Positions 25,896-35,595 of a DNA stretch of 64,000 nt are shown here, in pieces; position 1 is the first letter of the stretch, and every line of letters starts with the position of its first letter. The notes under the pieces were generated by a model. That model saw only the letters and a list, made by a program, of their open reading frames with translations, had not been told where the DNA came from and did no database searches. A program made the position numbers and the translations under genes. The stretch is from JBMCWH01 sp048621635 (GTDB lineage Bacteria > Patescibacteriota > WWE3 > JAUXAW01 > JAYEID01): NCBI GenBank assembly GCA_048621635.1, contig JBMCWH010000001.1, positions 1 to 64,000 of the forward strand. Direction: 5' to 3'.

Positions 25896-26072
25896 TGCTC
25901 TTTTATTTAAGCATAAATGTCTTTGGGAGGCAATTGCGTAGCAAAGCACTGTGCAGAAGAATACGACGGTCCCTTCATCAGCAGATTAAAAAGTATGCGA
26001 ATAATTCGAACTATTCGCAATAATTCGTTGTATAAAAGTATTCATACCGTAATTATTTGTAATAATTAGCTA

Positions 26073-27815
26073 TCACACTTCCACTAAGACACTTAAAATA
26101 AGAGGGTTTCGGCCGGTTTCTTCCGCAATAAATTGGGAAGCACTGCTCCCGATACTACGACGAAGATTGCCCCAGGTACCTTTGCTCGAAGGCTTAGAAT
26201 CAATAGTGGATTGAATCCGACTGCGGAGGCGGGAAAGTAATTCTTTAGACTCTCGCACATACACAAACCCCCGGGTCACAATTTCTACGGATCCGGAGAT
26301 TTTTCCCGTCTTTGGATCCAAAGGTACAATTATGACTACAATCCCATCATCAGAAAGGACCTTCCGATCATGTAACACTACCTGACCCACATCACCAACT
26401 CGAGAACCATCTACCAAAACATCTCGAAATGAAAAAGATCCACGCTTAACCTTAGCCTGGGTAACATCAATTTGCTCATCCTTTCGATGCCCTTCCGGAA
26501 GACGAAAATCAAGATACTGTCCTTCCTGCAACTCAAAAATGTTTTCAGAAGGATTGCCCATTGCCTCTGCCAACTGAGCATAAGCATGCATATACTTAGG
26601 CGATCCACCAATAGGAACAAAATATTCCGGTTTCACCAAACCAAATAACATCTGTGTATCACCCGCGCTACCATGGCCAGAAACATGCATATTTTCTTGG
26701 ATATCGTAATAAGAAACATCTGCTCCTTTCAAAATCAGCTCGTCAATGACAATATCTACAGAGTTGCGCGCACCAGGGGGAGAAGGATCACCGGAAAAAA
26801 CAATTCGCGCACCCTCCTCAAGCTCAACATCTCGATGTTCACCACGAGAAATGCGATCAATAGCTGAACCCCGCTGACCATAACAACCCGCGGCTAAATA
26901 ACATAGCTTAGATTGGTCTTTACCACGAGCGTGACGGGGGTGAACAAGATCCTTTTTAGATATATCTAGATAACCTAAATCGCGAGCGATAAAAACACTG
27001 CGCTCCATAGATCTACCTAACACACAAAATTTCCTCCCTGTTTTTTTGGCAGATTCAATTGTTTGCCTAATTCGAGAAATATTAGAAGAAACTGTTACTA
27101 CAAAAAGCTGACAATCTGCCGACTCTTCAATTTCCCTATGTAAAGACTCCGCAACAATACTTTCCGACTCAGTGTAACCAGGATTAGTAGCACCTAGACA
27201 GTCAGAAACCAATGCAAGAGGCTTCTCTTCCGCAAGATTAGAAACTTTATTCACAGCAAAAATTTTGCCATCGATAGGCGTCCAATCAAACTTATAATCA
27301 GAAACGTGAAAGACATTTCCCACCGGGGTCTCAATACAGAAACCTACAGTATCCGGGACTGAGTGACAAACACGAAAAGGTGTTACCTTAAATTTGCCCA
27401 ATTCAAAAGCACCACCTTCTGGATCTATTTCTCTCAAATCAGGTTCAAAGTTCAAGTCCGCTTCCTCTAGCACCATCTGCACAAACTCTAAAGTTAAGCG
27501 CGATCCGTAGACAGGTACCCGAACCTCTGAAAGTATGTGCGAAAGAGCCCCAAAATGGTCATAATGAGCATGAGTAAGTACAATACCACGAACTTTATTT
27601 AATCTATTCTCATTCTTTAGATAAGTAATATCAGGAATAGTTACATCTACGCCTAACATCTCGAAATCAGGAAAACCAATACCACAATCCACAATTAAAA
27701 TATCTTCTCCCGACTCATAGGCAAACATATTTCTCGTAACTCTCCCCGATCCCCCTAAAGGGACAAAGCGCAAAGAATCTTCAGTTGTATCTTCCGAACG
27801 TTTGAATTTAGCCAT
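26073..27815 (-). CDS. rnj: Ribonuclease J
   Basis: 580 aa. Metallo-beta-lactamase/beta-CASP ribonuclease. GLTHAHYDHFGAL-type zinc motif (VLTHAHYDHFGAL, residues about 79-91), HVSDYKFD, the beta-CASP block (RKFCVLGRSMERSV, then VFSGDPSPPGARNSVDIVIDELILKGADVSYYD), the C-terminal VSGHGSAGDTQMLFGLVKPEYFVPIGGSPKYM, and the RNase J C-terminal domain. The family usually has HxHxDH with G-H-E-D; here it is A-H-Y-D, still with all zinc ligands. RNase J trims and degrades mRNA from the 5' end or internally. With RNase Y (62987) and PNPase (30015) the cell has a Gram-positive-style turnover set without RNase E in view. Confidence 0.95.
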   Translation of the reverse strand: MAKFKRSEDTTEDSLRFVPLGGSGRVTRNMFAYESGEDILIVDCGIGFPDFEMLGVDVTIPDITYLKNENRLNKVRGIVLTHAHYDHFGALSHILSEVRVPVYGSRLTLEFVQMVLEEADLNFEPDLREIDPEGGAFELGKFKVTPFRVCHSVPDTVGFCIETPVGNVFHVSDYKFDWTPIDGKIFAVNKVSNLAEEKPLALVSDCLGATNPGYTESESIVAESLHREIEESADCQLFVVTVSSNISRIRQTIESAKKTGRKFCVLGRSMERSVFIARDLGYLDISKKDLVHPRHARGKDQSKLCYLAAGCYGQRGSAIDRISRGEHRDVELEEGARIVFSGDPSPPGARNSVDIVIDELILKGADVSYYDIQENMHVSGHGSAGDTQMLFGLVKPEYFVPIGGSPKYMHAYAQLAEAMGNPSENIFELQEGQYLDFRLPEGHRKDEQIDVTQAKVKRGSFSFRDVLVDGSRVGDVGQVVLHDRKVLSDDGIVVIIVPLDPKTGKISGSVEIVTRGFVYVRESKELLSRLRSRIQSTIDSKPSSKGTWGNLRRSIGSSASQFIAEETGRNPLILSVLVEV

Positions 27816-27888
27816 ATTAACTACCCTTAAAAATTAACAAATTCCCATTTGCGTTAATTCGTTCTCAATTCGCGATAATTCGCGTTTT

Positions 27889-28500
27889 TCAAAACATTGC
27901 TACTTGATCATCTTCGTCATCCTCTTCTACTCTTTCCAACTCAATTTCTCCAGCTAAAATCTTAGGAATTTTAGCAAAATCCTCACGCAAATCCTTACCC
28001 AAACGACCATTACGTAATGCCGCTGCGGGATGATACACAGGTAAAAGAGCTCTTCCCCCACATCTCAAGGCTCGCCCATGGTTCTCAGTAATAGAACCTT
28101 CAGAAATAAAATGTTCCATTGCAAACCGCCCTAAAGTTACAATAACTTTTGGGTTAACAGTTCTTATCTCCTCATCCAAATAAGGAGAACACCCTCTAAT
28201 CTCATCCGCCATCGGATCTCTATTCTCTGGCGGGCGGCACTTAACCACATTTGTAATGTAAACATCTTCTCGTTGCAAACCAACTGTAGAAAGAAGTTTC
28301 TCCAGTAACTTGCCAGCACGGCCCACAAAAGGCAAGCCCTGCTCATCCTCATTAACCCCCGGACACTGCCCCACCAACATCACCTGGGTATTCACATCCC
28401 CATCACCAGGAACAGCATTAGTCCTTGTTTTGTGTAAACGGCATTTTCGGCAATCATTAATAACCTCCGCAAGCCGTTCTAATAATTCTTCTTTTCCCAT
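27889..28500 (-). CDS. Type-4 uracil-DNA glycosylase (4Fe-4S)
   Basis: 203 aa. Four cysteines in the pattern of the cluster-binding family: C17, C20 (CRKC), C88 (VVKCRPPENRDP) and C104 (GCSPYLDEEI). The uracil-pocket region is GQCPGVNEDEQGLPFVGRAGKLLEKLL (44-70) and motif B is LLPVYHPAAALRN. It removes uracil arising from cytosine deamination. Most family-4 enzymes have GEAPG where this one has GQCPG; the Glu-to-Gln and added Cys are unusual but lie beside, not in, the main catalytic positions as I recall them. The chain ends with an acidic tail. It is followed (minus direction) by RNase J. Confidence 0.9.
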   Translation of the reverse strand: MGKEELLERLAEVINDCRKCRLHKTRTNAVPGDGDVNTQVMLVGQCPGVNEDEQGLPFVGRAGKLLEKLLSTVGLQREDVYITNVVKCRPPENRDPMADEIRGCSPYLDEEIRTVNPKVIVTLGRFAMEHFISEGSITENHGRALRCGGRALLPVYHPAAALRNGRLGKDLREDFAKIPKILAGEIELERVEEDDEDDQVAMF

Positions 28501-28920
28501 ACTTGGTATAGCAATTATTGCAAATTGATATAGCTAATTAACACAAATTAATACAAACCTAGCACAGCAAAACATCCCCGCCTAGCTGTAGAGATGTGGC
28601 ACTCTCCATCTCTGAGCGAGCGTGTCTCCCCCTCTATACATAGATTATAGAGCTATTTCCGGTCCGCGAGCGCTTTCGGCGAGCATAAGTCGAAAAGGAA
28701 AACCCGTTTAACATAATCAGGTTCGGACAAAATCTTCGCTGAATGAGCCTGAACGCCTAACTTGTCGATTATCTCTATGAAAACAGCGAATCTTTCTAAA
28801 AAATATCTATCGATAATCATTGCGCACAAAGTTATCAGGCTGAGTTGAAAAGACGTTGCAACGCAACGTCTCTACTTTTCTGAAACCCCAAATCATAACG
28901 AAGCGGGCCATTCCTCACAA
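28501..28920. other. 420-bp non-coding spacer rich in hairpins; possible structured RNA or repeat mosaic
   Basis: No gene recognised. Hairpins seen: AGAGATG/CATCTCT around 28590-28613; TTCGCTG (28735-28741) with CAGCGAA (28785-28791); GATTATC near 28766 with GATAATC near 28812, which would cross the previous stem; and a strong AGACGTTGC-AAC-GCAACGTCT hairpin at 28851-28871. 28603-28700 resembles the right half of the element behind rpoC (5577-5672). It separates the protease-less lon gene from the glycosylase gene. A tRNA, tmRNA or 6S RNA identity is not supported. Confidence 0.45.
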
Positions 28921-29994
28921 CTACATCCTCGAAAGATATTCATCAATATTATCTTCATTAATAACAACTCTATCAGCCTCTCCTTCCACAATAATCCTTG
29001 CCACTTTGCGGCAAATTCCTTGCACAGTCCGCTCTAACGTTCTTATCCCCGCATCGTAGCCCAAAGGCCGCACTACCTGACTCCAAACAGAATCAGAAAT
29101 ACGCAACTGATCTTGTGTAAGACCTGTTGATTCCAAAGCACGGGGAAGCAAATACTCTCTACCAATAGTTATTTTTTCTTCGTCAGTATAGGATTGCATC
29201 TCAATCATTTCCAGACGGTCTTGAACCGCATTGGCAATCCCTCTTGTATGGTTAGCAGTACAAATAAAAAGAGCTTCCGACAAATCAAAGGGATAATCTA
29301 GATAATAATCTAAAAACTCAGCGTGTTGCTCAGGATCTAAAAGCTCTAAAAGAGCACCCATAATTTCCGCATGGGCAGATTCACTAACACGATCAATTTC
29401 ATCAAGAAGAATAACAGGATTCTTTGTCTTTTCCCTTCTTAGACCTTTGATTATCAGTCCTGGCTCCGCCATGGGAAACGACCGAGATCGGCCTCTTAGC
29501 TGAGCTGCACTCCCCATTCCTCCCATAGCAACACGGATAAATTTTCGGTTCAAAGCACGGGCAATAGAATAGGTAATCGATGTCTTTCCTACTCCTGGAA
29601 GACCTATAAAGCAAAGAACAGAAGCCCGGGTTACTGCCAAAGGTCCTGTTTGCAACTCTATCTTTCTTCCCCTTCTCTCTTCTGTCAGGTTTAAAACCGC
29701 AATGTACTCCAAAATCCTATCCTTAACATTCTCCATCCCGTAGTGAGTCTGATCCAAAACATCCTTAGCTTTGTCCAAATCTAAATTATCTTCCGAACGC
29801 TGTGTCCAGGGAAGACTGACAACTAAATCAATATAACGAGAGATAGATTCGTATTCCGCGGTGTAGCTCCGAAACTCAACCATCCTCTTTAACTGACCAA
29901 CCAAACGCAATACCTTTTCCTCTAACTCAGGGGGTAAAGTAGCAGCTTCCACACGTTGTTCAAGCTCTTGTATTTCGGGCAAGGTTTCAGGCAT
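28921..29994 (-). CDS. Lon-type AAA+ ATPase lacking the protease domain
   Basis: 357 aa. It is the middle of Lon only: the end of the helical N-terminal region (PPELEEKVLRLVGQL, YESISRYIDLVVSLPW), then the AAA+ module with GLPGVGKTS (131-139), GMGSAAQLRGRSRSF, VILLDEIDRVS (194-203), FICTANHTRGIANAVQDRLEMIEM and the lid YDAGIRTLERTVQGICRKVARII. It stops at DEYLSRM, exactly where the Ser-Lys protease domain of Lon would begin, and no protease remnant is in the following 420 bp. The LAN substrate domain is also absent. The AAA+ motifs look intact, so it may act as an unfoldase or chaperone rather than a protease. It follows pnp by 20 bp. Confidence 0.85.
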   Translation of the reverse strand: MPETLPEIQELEQRVEAATLPPELEEKVLRLVGQLKRMVEFRSYTAEYESISRYIDLVVSLPWTQRSEDNLDLDKAKDVLDQTHYGMENVKDRILEYIAVLNLTEERRGRKIELQTGPLAVTRASVLCFIGLPGVGKTSITYSIARALNRKFIRVAMGGMGSAAQLRGRSRSFPMAEPGLIIKGLRREKTKNPVILLDEIDRVSESAHAEIMGALLELLDPEQHAEFLDYYLDYPFDLSEALFICTANHTRGIANAVQDRLEMIEMQSYTDEEKITIGREYLLPRALESTGLTQDQLRISDSVWSQVVRPLGYDAGIRTLERTVQGICRKVARIIVEGEADRVVINEDNIDEYLSRM

Positions 29995-30014
29995 AATTTA
30001 TAGAACAAGAAGCT

Positions 30015-32138
30015 TTAATTAGCTTTCTGATAATGAGACTGTGACTCTTGGTCATCTTGACCATCAGATAAAGCTTTTATAGAAAGATTAAGCCGTTCCT
30101 CCTCATCCACCTCAACCAACTTAACCTTTATTTCGTCACCTTCAGAAACAACGTCGTGGGGATCTTCAACATAACCATCTGTCATCTCGGAAACATGTAC
30201 TAAGCCTTCCTGTCCAGGAAGAATTTCTACAAAAGCCCCAAAATCCATTATCTTAGTAACTCGCCCCTCGTAAACTTTTCCTACTTCCGGTTCTGCGGTT
30301 AAGCCCTGTATGGTTTCCAGCGCTTTCTTCACACCTGCAGGCTCCGTACCGGTTACTGATACTGTCCCATCCTCTTCAATATCGATCTCTGCACCCGTTT
30401 CTTCAGTAATAGACCTAATCATTTTTCCTCCTGGTCCAATTACCTTGCCTATTTTCTCCGGGGAAATATGAATAGTTTCTACCCGGGGGGCATGCATAGA
30501 AAGATGGTCGCGCGGAGCTTCAATAGTTTCCTCCATTATGTCCAATATTTGCAAACGGGCTTCTCTCGCACCGCGAATGGTTTCCTTAATAATCTCTGGG
30601 GTAAGCCCATCAATCTTAACATCCAGTTGAATAGCTGTTATTCCTTCCCGAGTCCCGGTAACCTTAAAATCCATTCCCCCATAAAAATCCTCTAAAGCAG
30701 CAATATCAGTAAGCAATTTATACTCACCATTTTTACCAGGAATCATCCCCATAGCAATACCAGCAACAGGAGAAGAGATAGGAACTCCTGCATCCATAAG
30801 TGCCAAAGTTGAACCACAAGTAGAAGCCATAGAAGTTGAACCGGCAGAAGAAAGGACCTCACTAACCAATCTTATAGCATAAGGAAACTCATCCTCAGAG
30901 GGAAGCACAGGCCGCAAAGCTTTTTCCGCCAAAGCTCCATGGCCGATCTCTCGCCTACCTGGACCACGAAGTGGGGCAGTTTCCCCAGTACTAAAAGGTG
31001 GGAAATAGTAATGATGCATATAGCGTTTAGTACTTTCCCCAGTCATACTTTCTAACATCTGTTCAAGGGAAAGAGACCCTAAAGTTGCCGCAGTAAGAAC
31101 CTGAGTATCACCCCTATTAAAAAGTCCGGATCCATGCGCGCGGGGAAGCATTCCCACCTCAACAGAAACTGGTCTCACCTCATCAGGTTCTCGCCCATCA
31201 ATGCGCGTATCATTTTCCAAAATATATTTCCGAACTTCCTTCTTAACCGTGTTTTCAAAAATAGTATCCATCTCTGACTTCTTTAGCTCACCTTCAAACT
31301 TTTCATAGAGTATTTCTTTCCGATCATCTTGCGCCGCAAAATCAACTTTCCCTTCTTCCAAAATATCGGGAACGAAATTTTCCCGTACATAATCAGCTAC
31401 ATCATCCTCAACAGGAATAGGTTCAGGAAGCTCAATCTCGTGCTTTCTCTTACCAGCAGTGGACTGAAGATCAGTAATAAGATCGATAATCTGTTGCAAT
31501 CCTTCTTGACCAAAAGAAATTGCTTCCACAACCGCATCATCATCTACTTCGTTACCACTAGCATCAATCATTATAACCTTCTCCTCCGTACCAGAAACAA
31601 TCAAATTCAAATCATTTTCAACCAAAGTATTAAGCGGGGGGTTAAGAATAAAATCATCTTCTTCCGAATCGTAACCCACACGTACTGTCCCAATAGGACC
31701 GTCCCAAGGAATATCAGAAACAGCTAAAGCTGCCGAACTAGCAACAGCAGCTAGGAGCTCTGCATCATTTTCCTCATCAACAGATAAGGCGGTAATAATA
31801 ACCTGAACATCTTTCTTATACCCATCTGGAAAAATAGGTCTAATAGAACGATCAATTACTCGACCAGCTAAAATTGCTTCATCAGAAGGACGTCCTTCCC
31901 GTTTAACAAAACGAGACCCTTTGATAACACCACCGGCATACAGACGTTCGATAAAATCAACGCGAAGAGGAAAGTAATCAATACCTTCCCGAAGTTCATC
32001 TTCCGTAGCCGTTGCTAAAACTGCTGTTTCCCCATACCGGGCTAAAACTGATCCATTTGCCTGTTGAGCCAAACGGCCAACTTCCAAACTTAACGTTCGG
32101 CCAGCTAATTCTACTTCTTTTTTTATAATCTTAGACAT
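30015..32138 (-). CDS. pnp: Polyribonucleotide nucleotidyltransferase (PNPase)
   Basis: 707 aa, full length. Two RNase PH domains (first with RLYAGGVIKGSRFVKREGRPSDEAILAGRVIDRSIRPIF; second with NRGDTQVLTAATLG, RREIGHGALAEKAL and DAGVPISSPVAGIAMGMI) flank the helical region. A KH domain (ISPEKIGKVIGPGGKMIR) and an S1 domain (EVGKVYEGRVTKIMDFGAFVEI) follow. Phosphorolytic 3'-5' exoribonuclease. It follows rpsO, the near-universal order, which suggests co-transcription as in other bacteria. Confidence 0.97.
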   Translation of the reverse strand: MSKIIKKEVELAGRTLSLEVGRLAQQANGSVLARYGETAVLATATEDELREGIDYFPLRVDFIERLYAGGVIKGSRFVKREGRPSDEAILAGRVIDRSIRPIFPDGYKKDVQVIITALSVDEENDAELLAAVASSAALAVSDIPWDGPIGTVRVGYDSEEDDFILNPPLNTLVENDLNLIVSGTEEKVIMIDASGNEVDDDAVVEAISFGQEGLQQIIDLITDLQSTAGKRKHEIELPEPIPVEDDVADYVRENFVPDILEEGKVDFAAQDDRKEILYEKFEGELKKSEMDTIFENTVKKEVRKYILENDTRIDGREPDEVRPVSVEVGMLPRAHGSGLFNRGDTQVLTAATLGSLSLEQMLESMTGESTKRYMHHYYFPPFSTGETAPLRGPGRREIGHGALAEKALRPVLPSEDEFPYAIRLVSEVLSSAGSTSMASTCGSTLALMDAGVPISSPVAGIAMGMIPGKNGEYKLLTDIAALEDFYGGMDFKVTGTREGITAIQLDVKIDGLTPEIIKETIRGAREARLQILDIMEETIEAPRDHLSMHAPRVETIHISPEKIGKVIGPGGKMIRSITEETGAEIDIEEDGTVSVTGTEPAGVKKALETIQGLTAEPEVGKVYEGRVTKIMDFGAFVEILPGQEGLVHVSEMTDGYVEDPHDVVSEGDEIKVKLVEVDEEERLNLSIKALSDGQDDQESQSHYQKAN

Positions 32139-32237
32139 AAATATGCAACGAGAGGTAAGGAAGGCAACAGTACCAATAGTTTCAGGAGAGCAGCAAACAC
32201 TTCATCTCCCGATACCACTAGCCCTGTTGCTTCCACC

Positions 32238-32510
32238 TCACTCCTCAATTTCCAACTTTTCTAGTAGAGCATTATAGCGCACTTCATCTTTTTCTTCAAG
32301 GTACTTCAACAATTTACGTCGTTTTTCAACAAGCTTTAAGAGGCCGCGACGAGAATGGTTATCCTTTTTGTGCTCCTCTAGATGTTCAGAAAGCTCTCTA
32401 ATCCGCGCTGTCAAAATGCCAACCTGAACCTCAGGAGAACCTGTATCTCCATTATGCCTAGCAAATTTTTTAATAAGTTCTTGTTTTTCGTCTGATTTTA
32501 ATGTCATCAT
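32238..32510 (-). CDS. rpsO: 30S ribosomal protein S15
   Basis: 90 aa. [50 protein letters not shown] is the complete S15 four-helix pattern, including the D-T-G-S-P-E-V-Q and [11 protein letters not shown] 16S-binding elements. It binds the central domain of 16S rRNA. pnp lies 99 bp downstream, so this is the common rpsO-pnp unit. Confidence 0.97.
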   Translation of the reverse strand: MMTLKSDEKQELIKKFARHNGDTGSPEVQVGILTARIRELSEHLEEHKKDNHSRRGLLKLVEKRRKLLKYLEEKDEVRYNALLEKLEIEE

Positions 32511-32797
32511 GTTTACATATTACCATTACTCATCTTTCTCCGCAATCAGCTGGGGCAATAAACAAAATGGGAAATGACCGCATTAATCCTTACAAGTGGG
32601 ATACGATGCTACGACTGGCTAGTTAATTCATCAGTTTAGCCAGTGGTATATTATTCAAAACACAATTAACTGATTTGAGACAAGAAACTAGAGACTAGTA
32701 ATTAGTACTTAATTTGGTATTTAAGCATTGAAATTTATTTGTGTATACGCGCATTCAGTAGAACAGAGTTAAATCACTTAAAAATTTGGGTAATTTC

Positions 32798-32806
32798 TGC
32801 TAAAAT
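32798..32806 (+). promoter_or_regulatory. Extended -10 (TGCTAAAAT) close to the dnaJ start
   Basis: TG-C-TAAAAT ends 10 bp before the ATG at 32817. The leader would be only a few bases. This supports the internal start over the upstream in-frame ATG at 32739. Confidence 0.45.
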
Positions 32807-32816
32807 TGGGAACGCA

Positions 32817-33752
32817 ATGGCTGATTACTATGATATCTTAGGACTTTCAGAAAATGCTTCACAAGAAGAGATAAAAAAAGCATACCGTCGATTGGCAAAA
32901 AAATATCACCCCGATTCAAAATCAGGAGAAGGGAATGAAGCTCAGTTCAAAAAAATAAACGAAGCCTACCAGATTCTTTCTGATCCCCAAAAAAAGCAGG
33001 CTTACGACCAATTCGGGGATACTGCCTTTTCCCAAACAGGAGGATTTGGAGAGCACGCTCCTTTCGGACAAGAGCGAACATCTCGAACTGGTTCACAAGG
33101 ACCTTTTACCTATACTTACTCCACCGGCCCAGGCGGGGACGATATGAACTTCGAAGATTTTTTTGGCGACGCGTTCTCCGTGTTTTTTGGAAGAGAAAAC
33201 CCCTTTGGGCGCCGCGCACAATCAGATCTAAGATTCCAAATGACCATTGACTTTGCCACAGCTGTCCACGGAGCGGAGGAAACAATAAATGTACAAGGCC
33301 GAAAAACAAAAATTCGCATCCCCCAAGGAATACACGATGGTATGGAGCTAAAATTTGAAGAAGAAGGAAAAACGGTACAAGGACCGCGCGGCGAGCAAAT
33401 AACAGGAGATTTATATATCTTAGTCCGAGTCCGAGAACCACGTGAATTTACAATTCGTGGAGAGAATATTTATATTGAACAAGATATCTCCTACCTTGAC
33501 GCCCTTCTAGGAGGAACAGCAGCCGTCCCGGTAGTTTCTTTGCAAGAAGAGTCAGGAATTGGGCAGGCCACCTTGAAAATACCTGCGGGAACACAACCTG
33601 GCGACACTTTTCGACTAGCTAATAAGGGTATGCCCACTTATCGCGGGCAAGGGCAAGGAGATGCCTATATAAAGGTTCAAGTTAAAATCCCAAAGAGACT
33701 TTCCCGCAAGGAACGGCAAACACTAAAGAAATTAAAAAAAGACAAAAATTAA
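32817..33752 (+). CDS. dnaJ: DnaJ-family co-chaperone without zinc fingers (class B)
   Basis: 311 aa from the ATG at 32817, which begins MADYYDILGLSENASQEEIKKAYR; the longer frame from 32739 adds non-family residues. J domain with HPD at 31-33, a Gly/Phe-rich linker (about 75-115, FEDFFGDAFSVFFGREN), then two C-terminal beta domains (IDFATAVHGAEETINVQGR, IRIPQGIHDGMELKFEEEGK, VVSLQEESGIGQATLKIPAGTQPGDTFRLANKGMP). There is no CxxCxGxG zinc-finger block, so it is CbpA/DnaJB-like rather than classical DnaJ. It stimulates the DnaK ATPase; dnaK, grpE and hrcA are at 39304-42658 on the other strand. Confidence 0.92.
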   Translation: MADYYDILGLSENASQEEIKKAYRRLAKKYHPDSKSGEGNEAQFKKINEAYQILSDPQKKQAYDQFGDTAFSQTGGFGEHAPFGQERTSRTGSQGPFTYTYSTGPGGDDMNFEDFFGDAFSVFFGRENPFGRRAQSDLRFQMTIDFATAVHGAEETINVQGRKTKIRIPQGIHDGMELKFEEEGKTVQGPRGEQITGDLYILVRVREPREFTIRGENIYIEQDISYLDALLGGTAAVPVVSLQEESGIGQATLKIPAGTQPGDTFRLANKGMPTYRGQGQGDAYIKVQVKIPKRLSRKERQTLKKLKKDKN

Positions 33753-34042
33753 CAAACAGAAAAGACCACGCAACCTATTGATCCCAGTTTAGGGTCATTC
33801 CGAACAATTCGATTGAGCTCACCGCCGAAGTCTTGGTTCAGAATCCGCCTAAAACGGCGGGTCGCCGCGCTGTCGAGAATGTTGAAGTTGTTCAATCGTT
33901 CGCTCCGCTCACTTGTCCAAAATGTTCAAATTGTCATCAAGCGAACGCAGTTTTTCTTGGTGCGAAGTAATACGTAAACGTCAAGTGATCAAGAACTTCG
34001 CTACTTCCTACTTCCTACTAATTTCTATTAGTAGCTTATTCG
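33753..34042. repeat. Repeat-rich spacer between convergent dnaJ and infB
   Basis: No gene. CAAGCGAACGCAGT at 33939 recurs exactly at 37036-37055, in a similar context (ATGTTCAA..TGTC..). The end (CTACTTCCTACTAATTTCTA, then GTAGCTTATTCGCTAT) matches the dispersed repeat at 14860-14905. CCGCC..GGCGG inverted units lie around 33847-33862. Confidence 0.5.
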
Positions 34043-35533
34043 CTATATCACCTCAATCATATCTCCTACTTTAACCTTAAACTGCGGGTAGAAAAGTATA
34101 CCAACCTCCATCCCTTTCGTAGCTTTCTCTACGTCCTCTCTTTTCTCCTCAATATTTTTAATTCTTGCCCGGTGTTCAACTTCTCCATCACGGGTAATTT
34201 CGATTCGATTCCCTTCGCGAATTTCTCCTAAAATAACACGTGTTCCTGCCACCCTGTCTCCGGAACGGGGCAAAGTAAAAGTCTTTATCACTTTTCCAAC
34301 CCCTTTAACCTCCCCCTCGACTTTATTCTTCCGCTGTTCTAACGCATTCCTCACACCTTCAATCAATTTATAAATCACATTGTACTTCTGAATAGTTACC
34401 TTTAGATCGCTTACCAACCCTTCTGTACCTGTTTGCTGCTCTGTGTTGAAGGCAAAAATACGAGCATTAGTATCATATGCCAAACGAATATCTGATTCTG
34501 TTATCCCGCCTACCCCAGAGAAGACCACATTAACTTGATACTCATCCAAGGTAAGATCCTCCACAGAAGCCTCCACTGCTTGAGCAGTTCCTACGGTATC
34601 AGCTTTAAGAATTACATTAATTGTTTTTTCGTCCCTCGGCGCGTAAGTACTTGTCCTTCTTGTTGCCCCTCTACGAATTTGTTCTTCAGATTGACCGCTC
34701 ACCACAATTGCCCCCACTTCAGGTACTTCTTCAAATCCGAGAATTTCCACAGGATCAGAAGGAACAGCTTTTTGGATATTCTCACCCTCTAATAACAGGG
34801 CCTTCACCTTTCCGTTGATATTCTTCTGTAATCCCTGATCCTCATCAATCCCTTGCTTAGTAGTTATTTCATCCCCTTTTCTTACGACCCCTTGCTTAAC
34901 CAAAACGGTAGCCATAGGCCCCCGGTTCTTATCCATATGAGACTCGATAACTATTCCCTGGAATGGTTCATCACTAGTATCTTCTAACTCTGTGGTCTCT
35001 GCCCACAAAAGAATTATTTCCACCAATTCATCCACGCCTTCTCCTGTCTCTGCAGAAACAGGTACAACAGTAATCTTTCCTCCCCAATCTTCTGGGGTAA
35101 GATCTTCTTCTGCCAGCTGCTGATTAACTCGTTCCGGCTGTGCGGTATCTAAATCCATTTTGTTAAGAGCAACAATAATGGGAACATCCGCCTCGCGCGC
35201 ATACTTTATAGCCTCTTTTGTTTGCGGTTCCACACCTTCATTAGCCGCTACTACCAAAAGAACTAGATCTGCCACTTTTCCTCCGCGAGAACGCATTTTC
35301 GAAAAGGCAGCATGCCCGGGAGTGTCTAGAAAAGTAATTAGCCGCTTTTCTTCCTCTAACTCCTGTTCTATCTGATAAGCGCGTGTATGTTGAGAAATAC
35401 CACCATATTCCTGCCGGTTAAGATCACGATCTTGAATTGCGGAAAGAAGTGCTGTTTTTCCGTGGTCAACGTGGCCCAGAAGGGTAACCACTGGGGGACG
35501 AAATCCTAATTGTTCGTTTTCTTCTTTCGCCAT
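34043..35533 (-). CDS. infB: Translation initiation factor IF-2, short form
   Basis: 496 aa. G domain from the start: [13 protein letters not shown] (G1), [10 protein letters not shown] (G2), [10 protein letters not shown] (G3), ALNKMD (G4) and VSAETGEG (G5), then domains II-IV ([71 protein letters not shown]). The variable N-terminal extension of E. coli IF2 (890 aa) is absent. It positions initiator tRNA on the ribosome. It follows nusA by 62 bp, the usual order. Confidence 0.96.
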   Translation of the reverse strand: MAKEENEQLGFRPPVVTLLGHVDHGKTALLSAIQDRDLNRQEYGGISQHTRAYQIEQELEEEKRLITFLDTPGHAAFSKMRSRGGKVADLVLLVVAANEGVEPQTKEAIKYAREADVPIIVALNKMDLDTAQPERVNQQLAEEDLTPEDWGGKITVVPVSAETGEGVDELVEIILLWAETTELEDTSDEPFQGIVIESHMDKNRGPMATVLVKQGVVRKGDEITTKQGIDEDQGLQKNINGKVKALLLEGENIQKAVPSDPVEILGFEEVPEVGAIVVSGQSEEQIRRGATRRTSTYAPRDEKTINVILKADTVGTAQAVEASVEDLTLDEYQVNVVFSGVGGITESDIRLAYDTNARIFAFNTEQQTGTEGLVSDLKVTIQKYNVIYKLIEGVRNALEQRKNKVEGEVKGVGKVIKTFTLPRSGDRVAGTRVILGEIREGNRIEITRDGEVEHRARIKNIEEKREDVEKATKGMEVGILFYPQFKVKVGDMIEVI

Positions 35534-35595
35534 GTTTAGTTCTACTACTCCAAATGGAACTCATATTAAACACTGTTGAAAAATCTAGAAAAATG

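Noticed and set aside
28501..28920. tmRNA, 6S RNA or tRNA in the structured spacer
   Set aside because: No T-arm GTTCRA-type motif with a paired acceptor stem, no tag frame, and no long 6S-like closing stem.
32739..32816. N-terminal extension of DnaJ from the upstream ATG
   Set aside because: The J domain begins at 32817, and an extended -10 box lies within the extension.
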